This document shows positions 46,638 through 54,479 of a DNA stretch of 64,000 bases, one piece after another. The DNA comes from Marine Group I thaumarchaeote (GTDB lineage: Archaea; Thermoproteota; Nitrososphaeria; Nitrososphaerales; Nitrosopumilaceae): the NCBI GenBank assembly GCA_013390785.1, contig JACASW010000004.1, positions 1-64,000 on the forward strand, in the 5' to 3' direction. The translations under genes and the position numbers were made by a program. Every line of letters begins with the position of its first letter. Within the stretch, counting starts at the first letter, position 1. A model generated the notes under the pieces. The model was not told where the DNA came from. It saw nothing but the letters and a program-made list of their open reading frames with translations, and did no database searches.

Positions 46638-46840
46638 TGGGCCATTTAAAAAATAAAACAATTAGAGAATTCAATGAAAAGGATTTACAAGATAAATTAA
46701 AACAAGTTCGTACTGATCTTTTTAAGCTTCGTATAGAATCAAAAAAAGGAACATTACGAAAAGAGAGTGGCAAGCTCAAACCACTACGAAAAGATATTGC
46801 AAGAATGATGACTAGATTAAATGAATTGAAAAAAATATGA
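46637..46840 (+). CDS. rpl29: Large-subunit ribosomal protein uL29
   Basis: The protein has 67 residues and forms the two long helices of uL29 (IREFNEKDLQDKLKQVRTDL; LRKDIARMMTRLNELKKI). Its ATG shares the final base of the rps3 stop. In many archaea the aIF1 (SUI1) and Rnp1/Rpp29 genes follow; here the gap to rps17 is only 76 bases. Confidence 0.95.
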   Translation: MGHLKNKTIREFNEKDLQDKLKQVRTDLFKLRIESKKGTLRKESGKLKPLRKDIARMMTRLNELKKI

Positions 46841-46916
46841 TACTCATAAAAAATTTAACTGCAATAAACGAAAATTCGTTCATTTATAATATACTAAATA
46901 GGATTGATATGAAAAT

Positions 46917-47246
46917 ATGACAAGAAATATTGGGTTACCAGTAAAGGCATCGAAGAAAAAACCAGTTGAAAATGAAAATAATAATCCGTTTAATGGTTCT
47001 TTATCAATACGTGGTAAAATATTTGAGGGGATTGTTATCAATGCGAAGGCAAAAGGAACAGTTGTTATTGAGAGAGAGTCATTAATCGACTTTACTAAAT
47101 TCAAAAGATTTGGACGAAGTAAAAATAAGATACATGCCCACGTTCCTTCTAACTTAGATATACAAGAAGGGGATTATGTTGTAGCTGCTGAATGTAGGCC
47201 AATCTCAAAATCAGTTTCCTTTGTTGTTGTAGAGGTCAAAGCATAA
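46917..47246 (+). CDS. rps17: Small-subunit ribosomal protein uS17
   Basis: The protein has 109 residues with the OB-fold (GKIFEGIVINAKAKGTVVIE; KRFGRSKNKIHAHVPSNLDI; GDYVVAAECRPISKS). The N-terminal ~25 residues are an archaeal extension. It overlaps rpl14 by one base. Confidence 0.95.
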   Translation: MTRNIGLPVKASKKKPVENENNNPFNGSLSIRGKIFEGIVINAKAKGTVVIERESLIDFTKFKRFGRSKNKIHAHVPSNLDIQEGDYVVAAECRPISKSVSFVVVEVKA

Positions 47247-47683
47247 TGTCACAAGGAAAAAGTCGTGGAAAAGCTTCCAAGGGAGTTGTAGAATTTCGAC
47301 CGTATGTAACTAGAGTTCTACCAGTTGGTGCACAAATTGTATGCGCAGATAATTCTGGTGCTAAGATACTAGAAATCATCAACGTTCACAAGTATAAAAC
47401 AAGATTATCAAGACTACCAGCTGCTGCAGTAGGTGATTTCTGTAATGTTGTTGTAAAAAAAGGACCAGCTGAATTAAGAAAGCAAATACATGGTGCTGTC
47501 ATTATTAGACAAAAATATCCAATTAGAAGATTAAACGGAGTTAGAGTATCGTTTGAAGATAACGCTGCTGTTATAATTACACCTGAAGGTGAACTTAAAG
47601 GAACTGACATTAAAGGACCAGTATCTGTAGAAGCTTCTGAAAAATGGCCAAGAATAGCTAATTTGGCGTCAATGGTGGTATAG
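47246..47683 (+). CDS. rpl14: Large-subunit ribosomal protein uL14
   Basis: The protein has 145 residues, with an archaeal N-terminal extension (SQGKSRGKASKGV). VGAQIVCADNSGAKILEIIN and GDFCNVVVKKGPAELRKQIH are uL14 signatures. It lies at the subunit interface. Confidence 0.97.
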   Translation: MSQGKSRGKASKGVVEFRPYVTRVLPVGAQIVCADNSGAKILEIINVHKYKTRLSRLPAAAVGDFCNVVVKKGPAELRKQIHGAVIIRQKYPIRRLNGVRVSFEDNAAVIITPEGELKGTDIKGPVSVEASEKWPRIANLASMVV

Positions 47684-48163
47684 ATGAAACCAACTAAAAT
47701 GAGAAATAAGCAGATCTATCGAGCATTGAACCAAGTTGTAAATAAACAAATTTCTGCTCCATTATCAAAGGATCTACGCAAAAAATATTCACGACGTAGT
47801 GCTAGGATTATGGTAGATGATACAGTTAATGTAATACGTGGAGAATATAAGGGAATTAAAGGCAAAGTCAGTAAAATCTCAACTAATAACAGTAGTATTG
47901 CTATAGAAGGTAATAAAAAAGAAAAATTAAAGGGAGAAAAAATTGATGTCTATATTCATTCGTCAAATGTTATTATCACATCATTAAATACAAATGACAA
48001 ATGGCGCCTCAAAATATTAGAAAAAAAACCTAAGTCAAAAATTAAATCTATGAAAGCGGATGTTAAAAAGAAAGATGATGTTAAATCAGCAGCTAAAAAG
48101 AAAGATGATGTTAAATCAGCAGCTAAAAAGAAAGATGATGTTAAAAAGAGTGTGAAAAAATAA
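47684..48163 (+). CDS. rpl24: Large-subunit ribosomal protein uL24 with repeat-rich tail
   Basis: The protein has 159 residues. The KOW motif (DTVNVIRGEYKGIKGKVSKI) lies near residue 45-65. After residue ~115 it carries a lysine/aspartate tail of three KKKDDVKSAA-like units (last truncated). The tail is not conserved in the family and should be flexible. Confidence 0.95.
   Translation: MKPTKMRNKQIYRALNQVVNKQISAPLSKDLRKKYSRRSARIMVDDTVNVIRGEYKGIKGKVSKISTNNSSIAIEGNKKEKLKGEKIDVYIHSSNVIITSLNTNDKWRLKILEKKPKSKIKSMKADVKKKDDVKSAAKKKDDVKSAAKKKDDVKKSVKK
48065..48145 (+). repeat. 30-bp tandem repeats in rpl24 (two full, one partial)
   Basis: Copies at 48065-48094 and 48095-48124 are identical; the third (48125-48145) is truncated to 21 bases. 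Each unit encodes KKKDDVKSAA. Confidence 0.93.
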
Positions 48164-48879
48164 TGGGTTCAATAGCAGGTAGTAAAAAACTAAAACGCCA
48201 AATGGCTCCTACATTTTGGGGGATCAACAGAAAAGAGAAAAGATTTGTAATTACAGTTAGACCTGGCTCACATCCAAAAAATAATTCAATTCCAACTGCA
48301 GTTCTATTACGTGATACAATAAAAAAAGTAAAAACATTAAGAGAAGCTAAATCATCAATTTACAGTGGAAAAATTAAGGTTGATGGTGTTATTCAAAAAT
48401 CACTACATCACTCAATTGGTTTAATGGATGTTGTAGAATTAGAAGGAACATCAGATGTGTATAGGTTGATACCTAAAAATGGACATATACTTGAACCATT
48501 AAAAATTGATGTTGGTGAAAAATCTAAAAAACTTGTTAAGGTAAACAGTAAAACAACAATCAAAGGTGGAAAAACTCAATTAGGCTTTCATGATGGAAGA
48601 ACAATAATCACCGATGTAGATACAAATGTTGGTGATACATGTCTGTTACAAATTCCTGAACAAAAAATTTTAGATGTAATTAAATTTGAAAAAAACTCTC
48701 AAGTGATAGTAACGAAGGGAATAAACGCTGGACGACTTGGTATTATTAATGAAATTAAACAAGGTACATTCACATTACCTAAAAGAATTATTCTTCTTAT
48801 AGATGATAAAACAGTCGAAATTCCTGCAAATATTACTATGGTGGTTGGAAAAGAAAAACCATTAATACAAATTAGGTGA
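48163..48879 (+). CDS. rps4e: Small-subunit ribosomal protein eS4
   Basis: The protein has 238 residues. It has the archaeal/eukaryal eS4 arrangement: N-terminal KKLKRQMAPTFWGINRKEKR, an S4-like RNA-binding segment (REAKSSIYSGKIKVDGVIQ), and a central eS4 domain followed by a KOW (QVIVTKGINAGRLGIINEI). Confidence 0.97.
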   Translation: MGSIAGSKKLKRQMAPTFWGINRKEKRFVITVRPGSHPKNNSIPTAVLLRDTIKKVKTLREAKSSIYSGKIKVDGVIQKSLHHSIGLMDVVELEGTSDVYRLIPKNGHILEPLKIDVGEKSKKLVKVNSKTTIKGGKTQLGFHDGRTIITDVDTNVGDTCLLQIPEQKILDVIKFEKNSQVIVTKGINAGRLGIINEIKQGTFTLPKRIILLIDDKTVEIPANITMVVGKEKPLIQIR

Positions 48880-48883
48880 TAAC

Positions 48884-49405
48884 TTGTCTCAACAAACTCA
48901 AAACTTAATGAAAAAAATCTTTCTTAATAAGGTAGTATTAAACATGGGGGTTGGAAAATCTGGAGACCCGATCGAAACAGGGAAAAAAACTTTAGTGCAA
49001 ATCACTGGGAAAAAACCAAATCCACGAAATGCAAAAAAAGCCCAAAGAGACTGGGGAGTTAGAAAGAATGAACCAATAGGTGTTGCTGTAACAGTTAGAG
49101 GTGATGATGCAATAGAATTATTAAAAAAATTGCTAGAAGCAAAAGATAATCAAATCAGTAAAAGATCATTTGATAATGAAGGAAATTTTTCATTTGGAAT
49201 AAAAGAACATATTGATATTCCTGGAGTAAAATATGATCCTAAAATAGGAATTCTAGGTTTAGAGGTCTCAGCATCACTAGCAAGACCTGGATTTAGTATT
49301 AAACTTAGAAGTAAACATAAATCAAGGGTTGGTAAAAATCATCGAATAACAAAAGACGATGCAATTAAATTTTATACTGAAAAATTTGGGGTGCAGATTG
49401 TATAA
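48884..49405 (+). CDS. rpl5: Large-subunit ribosomal protein uL5
   Basis: The protein has 173 residues and starts at TTG 48884. KVVLNMGVGKSGD at residue 16, GIKEHIDIPGVKYDPKIGIL near 105 and archaeal-length spacing match uL5, which contacts 5S rRNA and P-site tRNA. One-base overlap with rps14. Confidence 0.96.
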   Translation: MSQQTQNLMKKIFLNKVVLNMGVGKSGDPIETGKKTLVQITGKKPNPRNAKKAQRDWGVRKNEPIGVAVTVRGDDAIELLKKLLEAKDNQISKRSFDNEGNFSFGIKEHIDIPGVKYDPKIGILGLEVSASLARPGFSIKLRSKHKSRVGKNHRITKDDAIKFYTEKFGVQIV

Positions 49406-49599
49406 TGGTTAAAGATAGATCATATGGAGACCGTGGAACTGGTTATACAGCAAGAATCGATAGAAAAATTGGAAGAGGTACTAGATGGTGTAAAAGATGT
49501 GGTGATTATACAGCAGTTATTCAAAAATATGATCTATACTTATGTAGACGTTGTTTTAGAGAGGTTGCAGTTTCTTTGGGATTTAATAAAAACGGATAG
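49405..49599 (+). CDS. rps14: Small-subunit ribosomal protein uS14, zinc-binding form
   Basis: The protein has 64 residues. The zinc ligands are WCKRCGDY and YLCRRCFRE (CxxC, 14 residues, CxxC) in the C-terminal half, and the C-terminal VAVSLGFNK matches archaeal S14. Adjacent rpl5 and rps8 confirm the identity. Confidence 0.96.
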   Translation: MVKDRSYGDRGTGYTARIDRKIGRGTRWCKRCGDYTAVIQKYDLYLCRRCFREVAVSLGFNKNG

Positions 49600-49606
49600 A
49601 TGAAAT

Positions 49607-49999
49607 ATGCCATCAAATAATATTCTAGCAAATCTATTTACAACGTTATTCAATACGGAGGATCGAAGGAAAGATAATTGTATTGTTGTACCCACATCAA
49701 AGCTCGGTATAGAAGTACTCAATACTCTAAAGAAAGAGGGGTATATTGGTGAATTTGAACATATTGATGATAAACGTGGAGGAAAATTTAAGATTAAACT
49801 TTTAGCAAAAATTTCAAAATGTGGAGCTATCACACCAAGATTTAAAGTAAAAAAAGATGAATATGGTGTTTGGGAACGACAATTTCTTCCATCATATGAT
49901 AGAGGAATGTTACTTGTAACTACAAATCAAGGTGTGATGTCACATAAAGAAGCTGTAGATAAAAATATTGGAGGATTTTTGATAGGGTATGTCTACTAA
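49607..49999 (+). CDS. rps8: Small-subunit ribosomal protein uS8
   Basis: The protein has 130 residues. LANLFTTLFNTEDRRKDNCI at the N terminus and RGMLLVTTNQGVMSHKEAVD near 105 match archaeal uS8, which binds central 16S rRNA. It overlaps rpl6 by 11 bases. Confidence 0.96.
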   Translation: MPSNNILANLFTTLFNTEDRRKDNCIVVPTSKLGIEVLNTLKKEGYIGEFEHIDDKRGGKFKIKLLAKISKCGAITPRFKVKKDEYGVWERQFLPSYDRGMLLVTTNQGVMSHKEAVDKNIGGFLIGYVY

Positions 50000-50546
50000 A
50001 CAGATAGAAAAATCCACAATTGAAATTCAAATACCGGATGATGTTAAAGTTAATTTAAAGGGTAGTATGTTACAGGTCAAAGGACCATTAGGTAATGTAT
50101 ACAAAAATTTCAAAAAAATTCCAGTTCTTATTGAAATAAACGACGATAAAATATTTCTTAAAAAAACAGGTGAACGAAAAAAACATTTAGCCATACTTAA
50201 CACATCCAAATCATTAATCAAAACACTTTGCGCAGGTGTTGTTGATGGATTTACAATAAAAATGAAAATTGTATATTCGCATTTTCCTATCACAGTTAAG
50301 GTAGAAGGCAAAAATGTTTTAATTGAAAATTTTCAGGGAGAAAGAGCGCCAAGAATTTCTCTAATAAAGGGAGCTACAAAAGTTACTGTGAAAGGAGACG
50401 ATGTCATAATAACTGGACCAGTTTTAACAGATGTTTCACAAACTGCTGCAAATATTCAATTAAAATCAAAGGTAAAAAATAAAGATCATCGTGTGTTTCT
50501 AGATGGCGTTTACAAATTTTCTAAATCAAAAGGAATTGAAAAATAA
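49989..50546 (+). CDS. rpl6: Large-subunit ribosomal protein uL6
   Basis: The protein has 185 residues and two uL6 folds (IPDDVKVNLKGSMLQVKGPL; HFPITVKVEGKNVLIENFQG). It is the last r-protein of the operon: the genes that normally follow in archaea (L32e, L19e, L18, S5, L30, L15) are not here, and a terminator and tRNA-Asn follow. Confidence 0.96.
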   Translation: MSTKQIEKSTIEIQIPDDVKVNLKGSMLQVKGPLGNVYKNFKKIPVLIEINDDKIFLKKTGERKKHLAILNTSKSLIKTLCAGVVDGFTIKMKIVYSHFPITVKVEGKNVLIENFQGERAPRISLIKGATKVTVKGDDVIITGPVLTDVSQTAANIQLKSKVKNKDHRVFLDGVYKFSKSKGIEK

Positions 50547-50547
50547 C

Positions 50548-50564
50548 ACGATTTATCGTTTTTT
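50548..50564 (+). terminator. Hairpin plus T-run after the ribosomal protein operon
   Basis: ACGAT-TT-ATCGT (50548-50559) is followed by an unbroken T-run to 50564. It starts two bases after the rpl6 stop. Archaeal termination depends mainly on the T-run. Confidence 0.6.
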
Positions 50565-50611
50565 CTTCTGATCATAAGGATTAAATCGCTTTTGACGAGG
50601 TTAAAGTCTAT

Positions 50612-50685
50612 GCCGCCCTAGCTCAGCGTGGTAGAGCGTCGGACTGTTAATCCGTTGGTCGTCAGTTCAAGTCTGACGGGCGGCG
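50612..50685 (+). tRNA. trnN: tRNA-Asn (GTT)
   Basis: Acceptor GCCGCCC/GGGCGGC, D-stem GCTC/GAGC, anticodon loop CTGTTAA (GTT), and T-stem GTCAG/CTGAC are all present, with discriminator G at 50685. CCA is not encoded. The outer anticodon-stem pair is T-T. No intron is present. Confidence 0.95.
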
Positions 50686-50688
50686 CCT

Positions 50689-50718
50689 AATATTTCTAAA
50701 TTCGAATTTAGAAATATT
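50689..50718. repeat. Perfect 30-bp palindrome after tRNA-Asn
   Basis: The left arm AATATTTCTAAATTC is followed directly by its reverse complement with no spacer. It starts four bases after the tRNA. A related palindrome (22 bp, one mismatch) lies at 51998-52019. Could be a protein-binding site, a recombination site, or a processing signal. Confidence 0.9.
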
Positions 50719-50796
50719 GATCGATTGAACCTAAATGGTGCATGGATTTAGACTGTAACGATCTAATAGATGATCGCATATTAGTAATAATGCAGG

Positions 50797-50802
50797 AGGT
50801 TT
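50797..50802 (+). promoter_or_regulatory. Strong Shine-Dalgarno site
   Basis: AGGAGG followed by TTTACA lies just before ATG 50806 and fixes that start. Most genes in the window lack such a site. Confidence 0.55.
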
Positions 50803-50805
50803 ACA

Positions 50806-51060
50806 ATGGTCAGAACTAAAAGGGCCAACCGATATTGCGTTGATTGTGGTTCTAGGCTAGTTTACTATCCTCGTTTATCAAATCCAAAGGCTCCCAATGA
50901 ATACAGAGTGCTTGTTTATGCATGTCCAGATTGTAGTAATGATTTCGATAGACCCAAAATGTTCTCAATAAAAAGAAACCAAGTTGAAAACCCTCTTGAA
51001 ACAGTAGAAATTGAGATAAAACAAGTACAAAAACAACTTCAAAATAATCCAAAAAAATAA
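50806..51060 (+). CDS. Zinc-ribbon protein, 84 aa
   Basis: The protein has a four-Cys ribbon, YCVDCGSR near residue 11-18 and YACPDCSND near 43-51, a basic loop between them and a helical C-terminal tail (ETVEIEIKQVQKQLQNN). The start is fixed by a strong ribosome-binding site. Probably a nucleic-acid or transcription-related ribbon; family not recognised. Confidence 0.75.
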   Translation: MVRTKRANRYCVDCGSRLVYYPRLSNPKAPNEYRVLVYACPDCSNDFDRPKMFSIKRNQVENPLETVEIEIKQVQKQLQNNPKK

Positions 51061-51069
51061 CAAAGTACA

Positions 51070-51294
51070 ATGTATCCTGAAAAACCAAGAAGTAATTGGT
51101 GGTATCTTTTACCAATTTTTTTAGGGATAATTGGTGGAATAATTGCATATTTTGCAATAAGAAAAGATGATCGTCCAAAGGCCAAAAAATGCATTTATCT
51201 TGGATTGATACTGTTCGCTGTAGGAATACTTGTTGATGTATTCTTCGCTGGATTTGCCCCTATTCCTGACAACTGGTATGGTGTAAACATCTAA
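51070..51294 (+). CDS. Small membrane protein, two TM segments, 74 aa
   Basis: Starts MYPEKPRSNWW, then TM helices at ~11-28 (LLPIFLGIIGGIIAYFAI) and ~43-62 (IYLGLILFAVGILVDVFF) separated by a basic loop (RKDDRPKAKKC). Nine bases after the zinc-ribbon gene, so likely co-transcribed. Function unknown. Confidence 0.75.
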   Translation: MYPEKPRSNWWYLLPIFLGIIGGIIAYFAIRKDDRPKAKKCIYLGLILFAVGILVDVFFAGFAPIPDNWYGVNI

Positions 51295-51635
51295 AAATTT
51301 TCAAAATAACCAGTTGTAGACAAATTTGCTGATTTGTGCGTAAATGCTCAACCCCACCTATATGTCAAGCCATTTACGAATAACGTGATTTTATCAAAAA
51401 CAGTGATTTTAGTGGGGGGTTTAACATTTGTTCCTAAATATACGATCCAATAGTAAAAACACCATGCTAGGTCATTTACAAACCGATCATCATTTTTTAC
51501 TAGGCATGAACATTCAACCCCCCTTTTTATCAAAAAAACATGATCGGACTTAGAAATTTTGTCAAAAAAAGACAGTAATTAAGCAAAAAGTGGTGACTGA
51601 CTTCACATAAAACACAATGTTTTAGGGTGAAATTA
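51295..51635. other. Long non-coding gap with repeated C/G tracts
   Basis: No convincing gene is visible. Three related tracts occur: TCAACCCCACC (about 51348), its inverted counterpart with six G followed by TTTAAC (51414-51424), and TTCAACCCCCC (51513-51523). TTTTATCAAAAA recurs near 51389 and 51525, each followed by CAxTGAT, and CATTTAC(G/A)AA recurs near 51371 and 51474. The repeats are imperfect. Confidence 0.6.
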
Positions 51636-51914
51636 ATGGCTATTTCAAAAGCAAAACGTAGTGCTGCAGCAAAAAAGGCAGCACGAACGAGAAAGCGAAA
51701 TGCTGCCGCTAAAGCTGCAAAGCGAAGTGCAGCAGCAAGACGTAGAAAACGCTCTGCCGGTAAGAAAAAAGGTGGCGGTAAGAGAAAAGCTGCTAAGAGA
51801 AAAGGTGGCGCTAAGAGAAAAGGTGGCGCTAAGAAGAGAAAAGCACCTAAGAGAAAAGGTGGCGCTAAGAGAAAAGCACCTAAGAGAAAAGCAGCTAAGA
51901 AACGAAGAAGATAA
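51636..51914 (+). CDS. Histone H1-like basic protein with Lys/Arg/Ala/Gly repeats
   Basis: About 92 residues from ATG 51636 (a GTG nine bases upstream is possible). Over half the residues are Lys or Arg. The first half is Ala-rich (AISKAKRSAAAKKAARTRKR) and the second repeats KRKGGA and KRKAP units. It resembles bacterial HC1/histone H1 tails and should coat DNA or RNA. It has codons similar to the surrounding genes. Chromatin role is inferred from composition. Confidence 0.78.
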   Translation: MAISKAKRSAAAKKAARTRKRNAAAKAAKRSAAARRRKRSAGKKKGGGKRKAAKRKGGAKRKGGAKKRKAPKRKGGAKRKAPKRKAAKKRRR

Positions 51915-51937
51915 TCAATCTTTTGCGTTAAAACACC

Positions 51938-51953
51938 TTTTTTTATTTTTTTT
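51938..51953 (+). terminator. T-run downstream of the histone-like gene
   Basis: The stretch TTTTTTTATTTTTTTT starts about 24 bases after the stop. A T-run alone is sufficient for archaeal termination. Confidence 0.5.
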
Positions 51954-51997
51954 AATACTAACCAACGATAGTTGTAATACTGTGTTAATAACTAATG

Positions 51998-52019
51998 TTT
52001 CTAAACTCGAATTTAGAAA
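51998..52019. repeat. Imperfect 22-bp palindrome related to 50689-50718
   Basis: TTTCTAAACTC pairs with GAATTTAGAAA with one mismatch. It shares the core TTTCTAAAYTCGAATTTAGAAA with the palindrome after tRNA-Asn. The two copies bracket the zinc-ribbon, membrane and histone-like genes. Confidence 0.85.
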
Positions 52020-52053
52020 TATATTATATGTTACCCCTAATTCATTACGTATG

Positions 52054-52461
52054 TTATCCGTCGTTCATGCTAATTTCAGGTAATACGTATACATGCTCAG
52101 GTTTAATTTTGAAAGTGATGCGCTTCTCACCAGGTCTTTTAAACGGATATTTTCCCAAATTCATGTACTTTTTGGCCAATTTATCAGCATGACTATAATC
52201 ATAATCTGGAATAATAGATATGACCTTGCCTCTAATAGTAGTCATATCAAGTGAGTTATCATGTGACACTACACATACTGCGACACGCGAATCATGTAGA
52301 ACATTTCTATGTTTAATTCTGCCTTCAGCAGTATTTACCAATATGTAACCATCCTGGTAATCGCCCCAAACAGGTGTAAGTTGAGGGGACCCGTCTAAAT
52401 TGATTGTAGCAATAAAAATAAGGTTTTTTTCCTGAAATAGTCTCTCAACTTTTTGATCCAT
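52054..52461 (-). CDS. PPOX-class flavin/F420-binding oxidoreductase
   Basis: The protein has 135 residues of split-barrel fold (VERLFQEKNLIFIATINLDG; PQLTPVWGDYQDGYILVNTA; KHRNVLHDSRVAVCVVSHDN). Members reduce substrates with FMN or F420. The C-terminal ITFKIKPEHVYV closes the barrel. Cofactor and substrate are not determined by sequence. Confidence 0.85.
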   Translation of the reverse strand: MDQKVERLFQEKNLIFIATINLDGSPQLTPVWGDYQDGYILVNTAEGRIKHRNVLHDSRVAVCVVSHDNSLDMTTIRGKVISIIPDYDYSHADKLAKKYMNLGKYPFKRPGEKRITFKIKPEHVYVLPEISMNDG

Positions 52462-52511
52462 AAATTAGTTAAAAAAATCTAGTATTTATTCAAGTATTTT
52501 TTTAGATCAGT

Positions 52512-52928
52512 ATGAAAATCGAAATTCCATTCAAAGGACATAAAAACATACTATCGTTACACAAAAAGACTATAGAAATCACGAAGGATGATAAGTTGAC
52601 CGTTAACGGTGATTGTATTGTTGGTACAAATTCTAGTCTTGCATGCGCAGATCTGCCAGAAAAATTCAAAAAAAAGATACAAAATCCTACCACTGAAATT
52701 AAATTTAGTATCGTGGCTGACGAACACTCATTTTCTATACGTGGAAAAGGATCAAATAAGTTAACGCTGAAGCATACAAATGATATAGTATTACGTAAAA
52801 GTGCATTCACATGCTCTAGAACTATCGCAATAAATTGCGATAAGGCATCAGATGATATACCAAGAAATATGGTAAAAAAGCTACAGGACCCAAAAACTAG
52901 CGGAAAATTGGTTATAGAAATAAAATAA
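52512..52928 (+). CDS. DUF371 family protein
   Basis: The protein has 138 residues and matches the archaeal DUF371 pattern (HKNILSLHKKTIEITKDDKL; VNGDCIVGTNSSLACADLPE). It has strands with conserved Gly-Asp-Cys and no known activity. It is convergent with the regulator gene at one base. Confidence 0.85.
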   Translation: MKIEIPFKGHKNILSLHKKTIEITKDDKLTVNGDCIVGTNSSLACADLPEKFKKKIQNPTTEIKFSIVADEHSFSIRGKGSNKLTLKHTNDIVLRKSAFTCSRTIAINCDKASDDIPRNMVKKLQDPKTSGKLVIEIK

Positions 52929-53423
52929 TTACTTTTTTACTAACAGATCAGTCATTGCTCGATTAACAATTTCCATAGTGATGAAATTATTGTAATTAAT
53001 TTGCTGTATTTTACGTGTTTTTGAAAAATTTTTTGAGATTGGACCAATTATTTTGCCAAGCTTCAATGATGTTTTTGATATGAGCTTTGAATAGTTTTTA
53101 TCAAAATCTACTGGTAATGTAAAATCCAAAAGTTTAGCAGAAGAGCTATAATATTTGGTAATTCCACCTCGTGCTTCTTCTATTTTGGATATTTCGATTA
53201 ATCCAGAATTTTTAAGAATTTCAACATGATGACGTATTGTCGTCACCGCTTTTTTGTAACCAAATTTTTTAAGACGACGACTAATTTGTTCAACGTTCAA
53301 CTGTTTTTTATGTAACAATTGTACAATTTTTCCTCGTATTGGATCATCAAGCGCTCTGAATATCTCATAATTTGTTAAAATAATCCTATTTGTTGTTATT
53401 TTTTTCTCCATTAACAATGGCAT
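52929..53423 (-). CDS. ArsR-like winged-helix regulator
   Basis: The protein has 164 residues. The DNA-binding domain is at ~18-95 (NYEIFRALDDPIRGKIVQLL; LNVEQISRRLKKF; TTIRHHVEILKNSGLIEISK), with a wing (EARGGITKYYSSS), then an unknown C-terminal part. Start at ATG 53423 or at residue 5. A 16-bp AT palindrome at 53503-53518 upstream could be its site. Confidence 0.85.
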   Translation of the reverse strand: MPLLMEKKITTNRIILTNYEIFRALDDPIRGKIVQLLHKKQLNVEQISRRLKKFGYKKAVTTIRHHVEILKNSGLIEISKIEEARGGITKYYSSSAKLLDFTLPVDFDKNYSKLISKTSLKLGKIIGPISKNFSKTRKIQQINYNNFITMEIVNRAMTDLLVKK

Positions 53424-53614
53424 ATTATACGTACGAATGTGCTAATTAAAATAAAATCATGTTTAAGTTTATTAACTATTAGCAATAATTTCCTAATGCT
53501 ACTATTATTATAATAATACTACTATAATATTAGTAATAGATCAAAATTTCAAGAAATAAAAAGCACAACAGTAGATATAGTGATTACACATATTTTCTGA
53601 AAACAAGAATCGAG
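53424..53614. other. AT-rich gap between divergently coded regulator and purC end
   Basis: The gap is very AT rich with TATTATTATAATAATA (53503-53518) and many TATA-like stretches; I see no gene. Confidence 0.5.
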
Positions 53615-54439
53615 TTAAAGCGAATTACCAGTCATGCTTTCATATGCAGTGACATATCGCTGAGTCATTTTAGAAACCAAGTCAGATGGAATAGAAGGAG
53701 CAACAGGTTCTTCGCCGCTTGAACGTGCATCATCAAATTTTTTCTGATAGCCGTTTTCAGTCAACCAATCACGCAAAAGTTGTTTGTCATATGCTTCTTG
53801 TGTTTCACCAATTGTGTAGGTATCTTTAGGCCATAAACGGAATTCATCAGGACCGATTGAATCCGCTAAAATGATTTCGTTATTTAGTTTCCCGAATTCT
53901 AATTTTAAATCAGCAAGAATAAAACCAGATTCATCTGCAACCGCAGCCATTTTTTTATAAATTTTAATTGATTTCTCTGATAGCCAATCATATTCATCAA
54001 TAGTAACTAATTCCATTGAAATTGCATCATCTCTATCAACTGGTATGTCATGTGTTGATTTGGTAGTTGGATCAAAGATTGGTTTTGATAGTCTTGATGC
54101 TAATTCTGTTGATGCGTCTTTATCTAGAGAAATCTTTCCATTTTTCCACCGTGAAAATAGACTACCATAAAAATATCCACGAACAATACATTCTATTGGA
54201 AGCATGCCCATTTTTTTTACAATAATTTCTGTGTCAGATTTTCTTTCTACAAAATGATTACTAACATCAAGTTTCTTGAACCAATACTCAGCAAATTTAC
54301 AAAGAACTTCGCCTTTCCTTGGTATTTCATCCTTAAATTTTACATCGTATGCAGAAACACGATTACTAAATTTGAATAATAAATTTCCATCATCAAGTTC
54401 ATAAACGTCTTTGACTTTACCAGAGGTTAAAAATTTCAA
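53615..54439 (-). CDS. purC: SAICAR synthase
   Basis: PurC ligates aspartate to CAIR with ATP. The protein has 274 residues. [20 protein letters not shown] at residues 7-26 is the ATP loop, [17 protein letters not shown] near 80 and [20 protein letters not shown] near 175 are family signatures. It starts at TTG 54439, as no ATG precedes the conserved start. It uses the CAIR made by PurK and PurE. Confidence 0.95.
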   Translation of the reverse strand: MKFLTSGKVKDVYELDDGNLLFKFSNRVSAYDVKFKDEIPRKGEVLCKFAEYWFKKLDVSNHFVERKSDTEIIVKKMGMLPIECIVRGYFYGSLFSRWKNGKISLDKDASTELASRLSKPIFDPTTKSTHDIPVDRDDAISMELVTIDEYDWLSEKSIKIYKKMAAVADESGFILADLKLEFGKLNNEIILADSIGPDEFRLWPKDTYTIGETQEAYDKQLLRDWLTENGYQKKFDDARSSGEEPVAPSIPSDLVSKMTQRYVTAYESMTGNSL

Positions 54440-54479
54440 CTGTAATCAGTATGTATTATATTATTTCGTTATATGTAAA

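Noticed and set aside
46418-46779. Long antisense frames opposite the rps3 tail
   Set aside because: They only mirror the 45-bp repeats of rps3 and rpl29; both sense genes are certain.
51414-51419. G6 run as a G-quadruplex
   Set aside because: A single G-run cannot fold as an intramolecular quadruplex; other runs nearby are on the opposite strand.
53503-53518. AT-only palindrome as a firm operator
   Set aside because: Composition makes such palindromes common by chance; it is mentioned only as context for the regulator.
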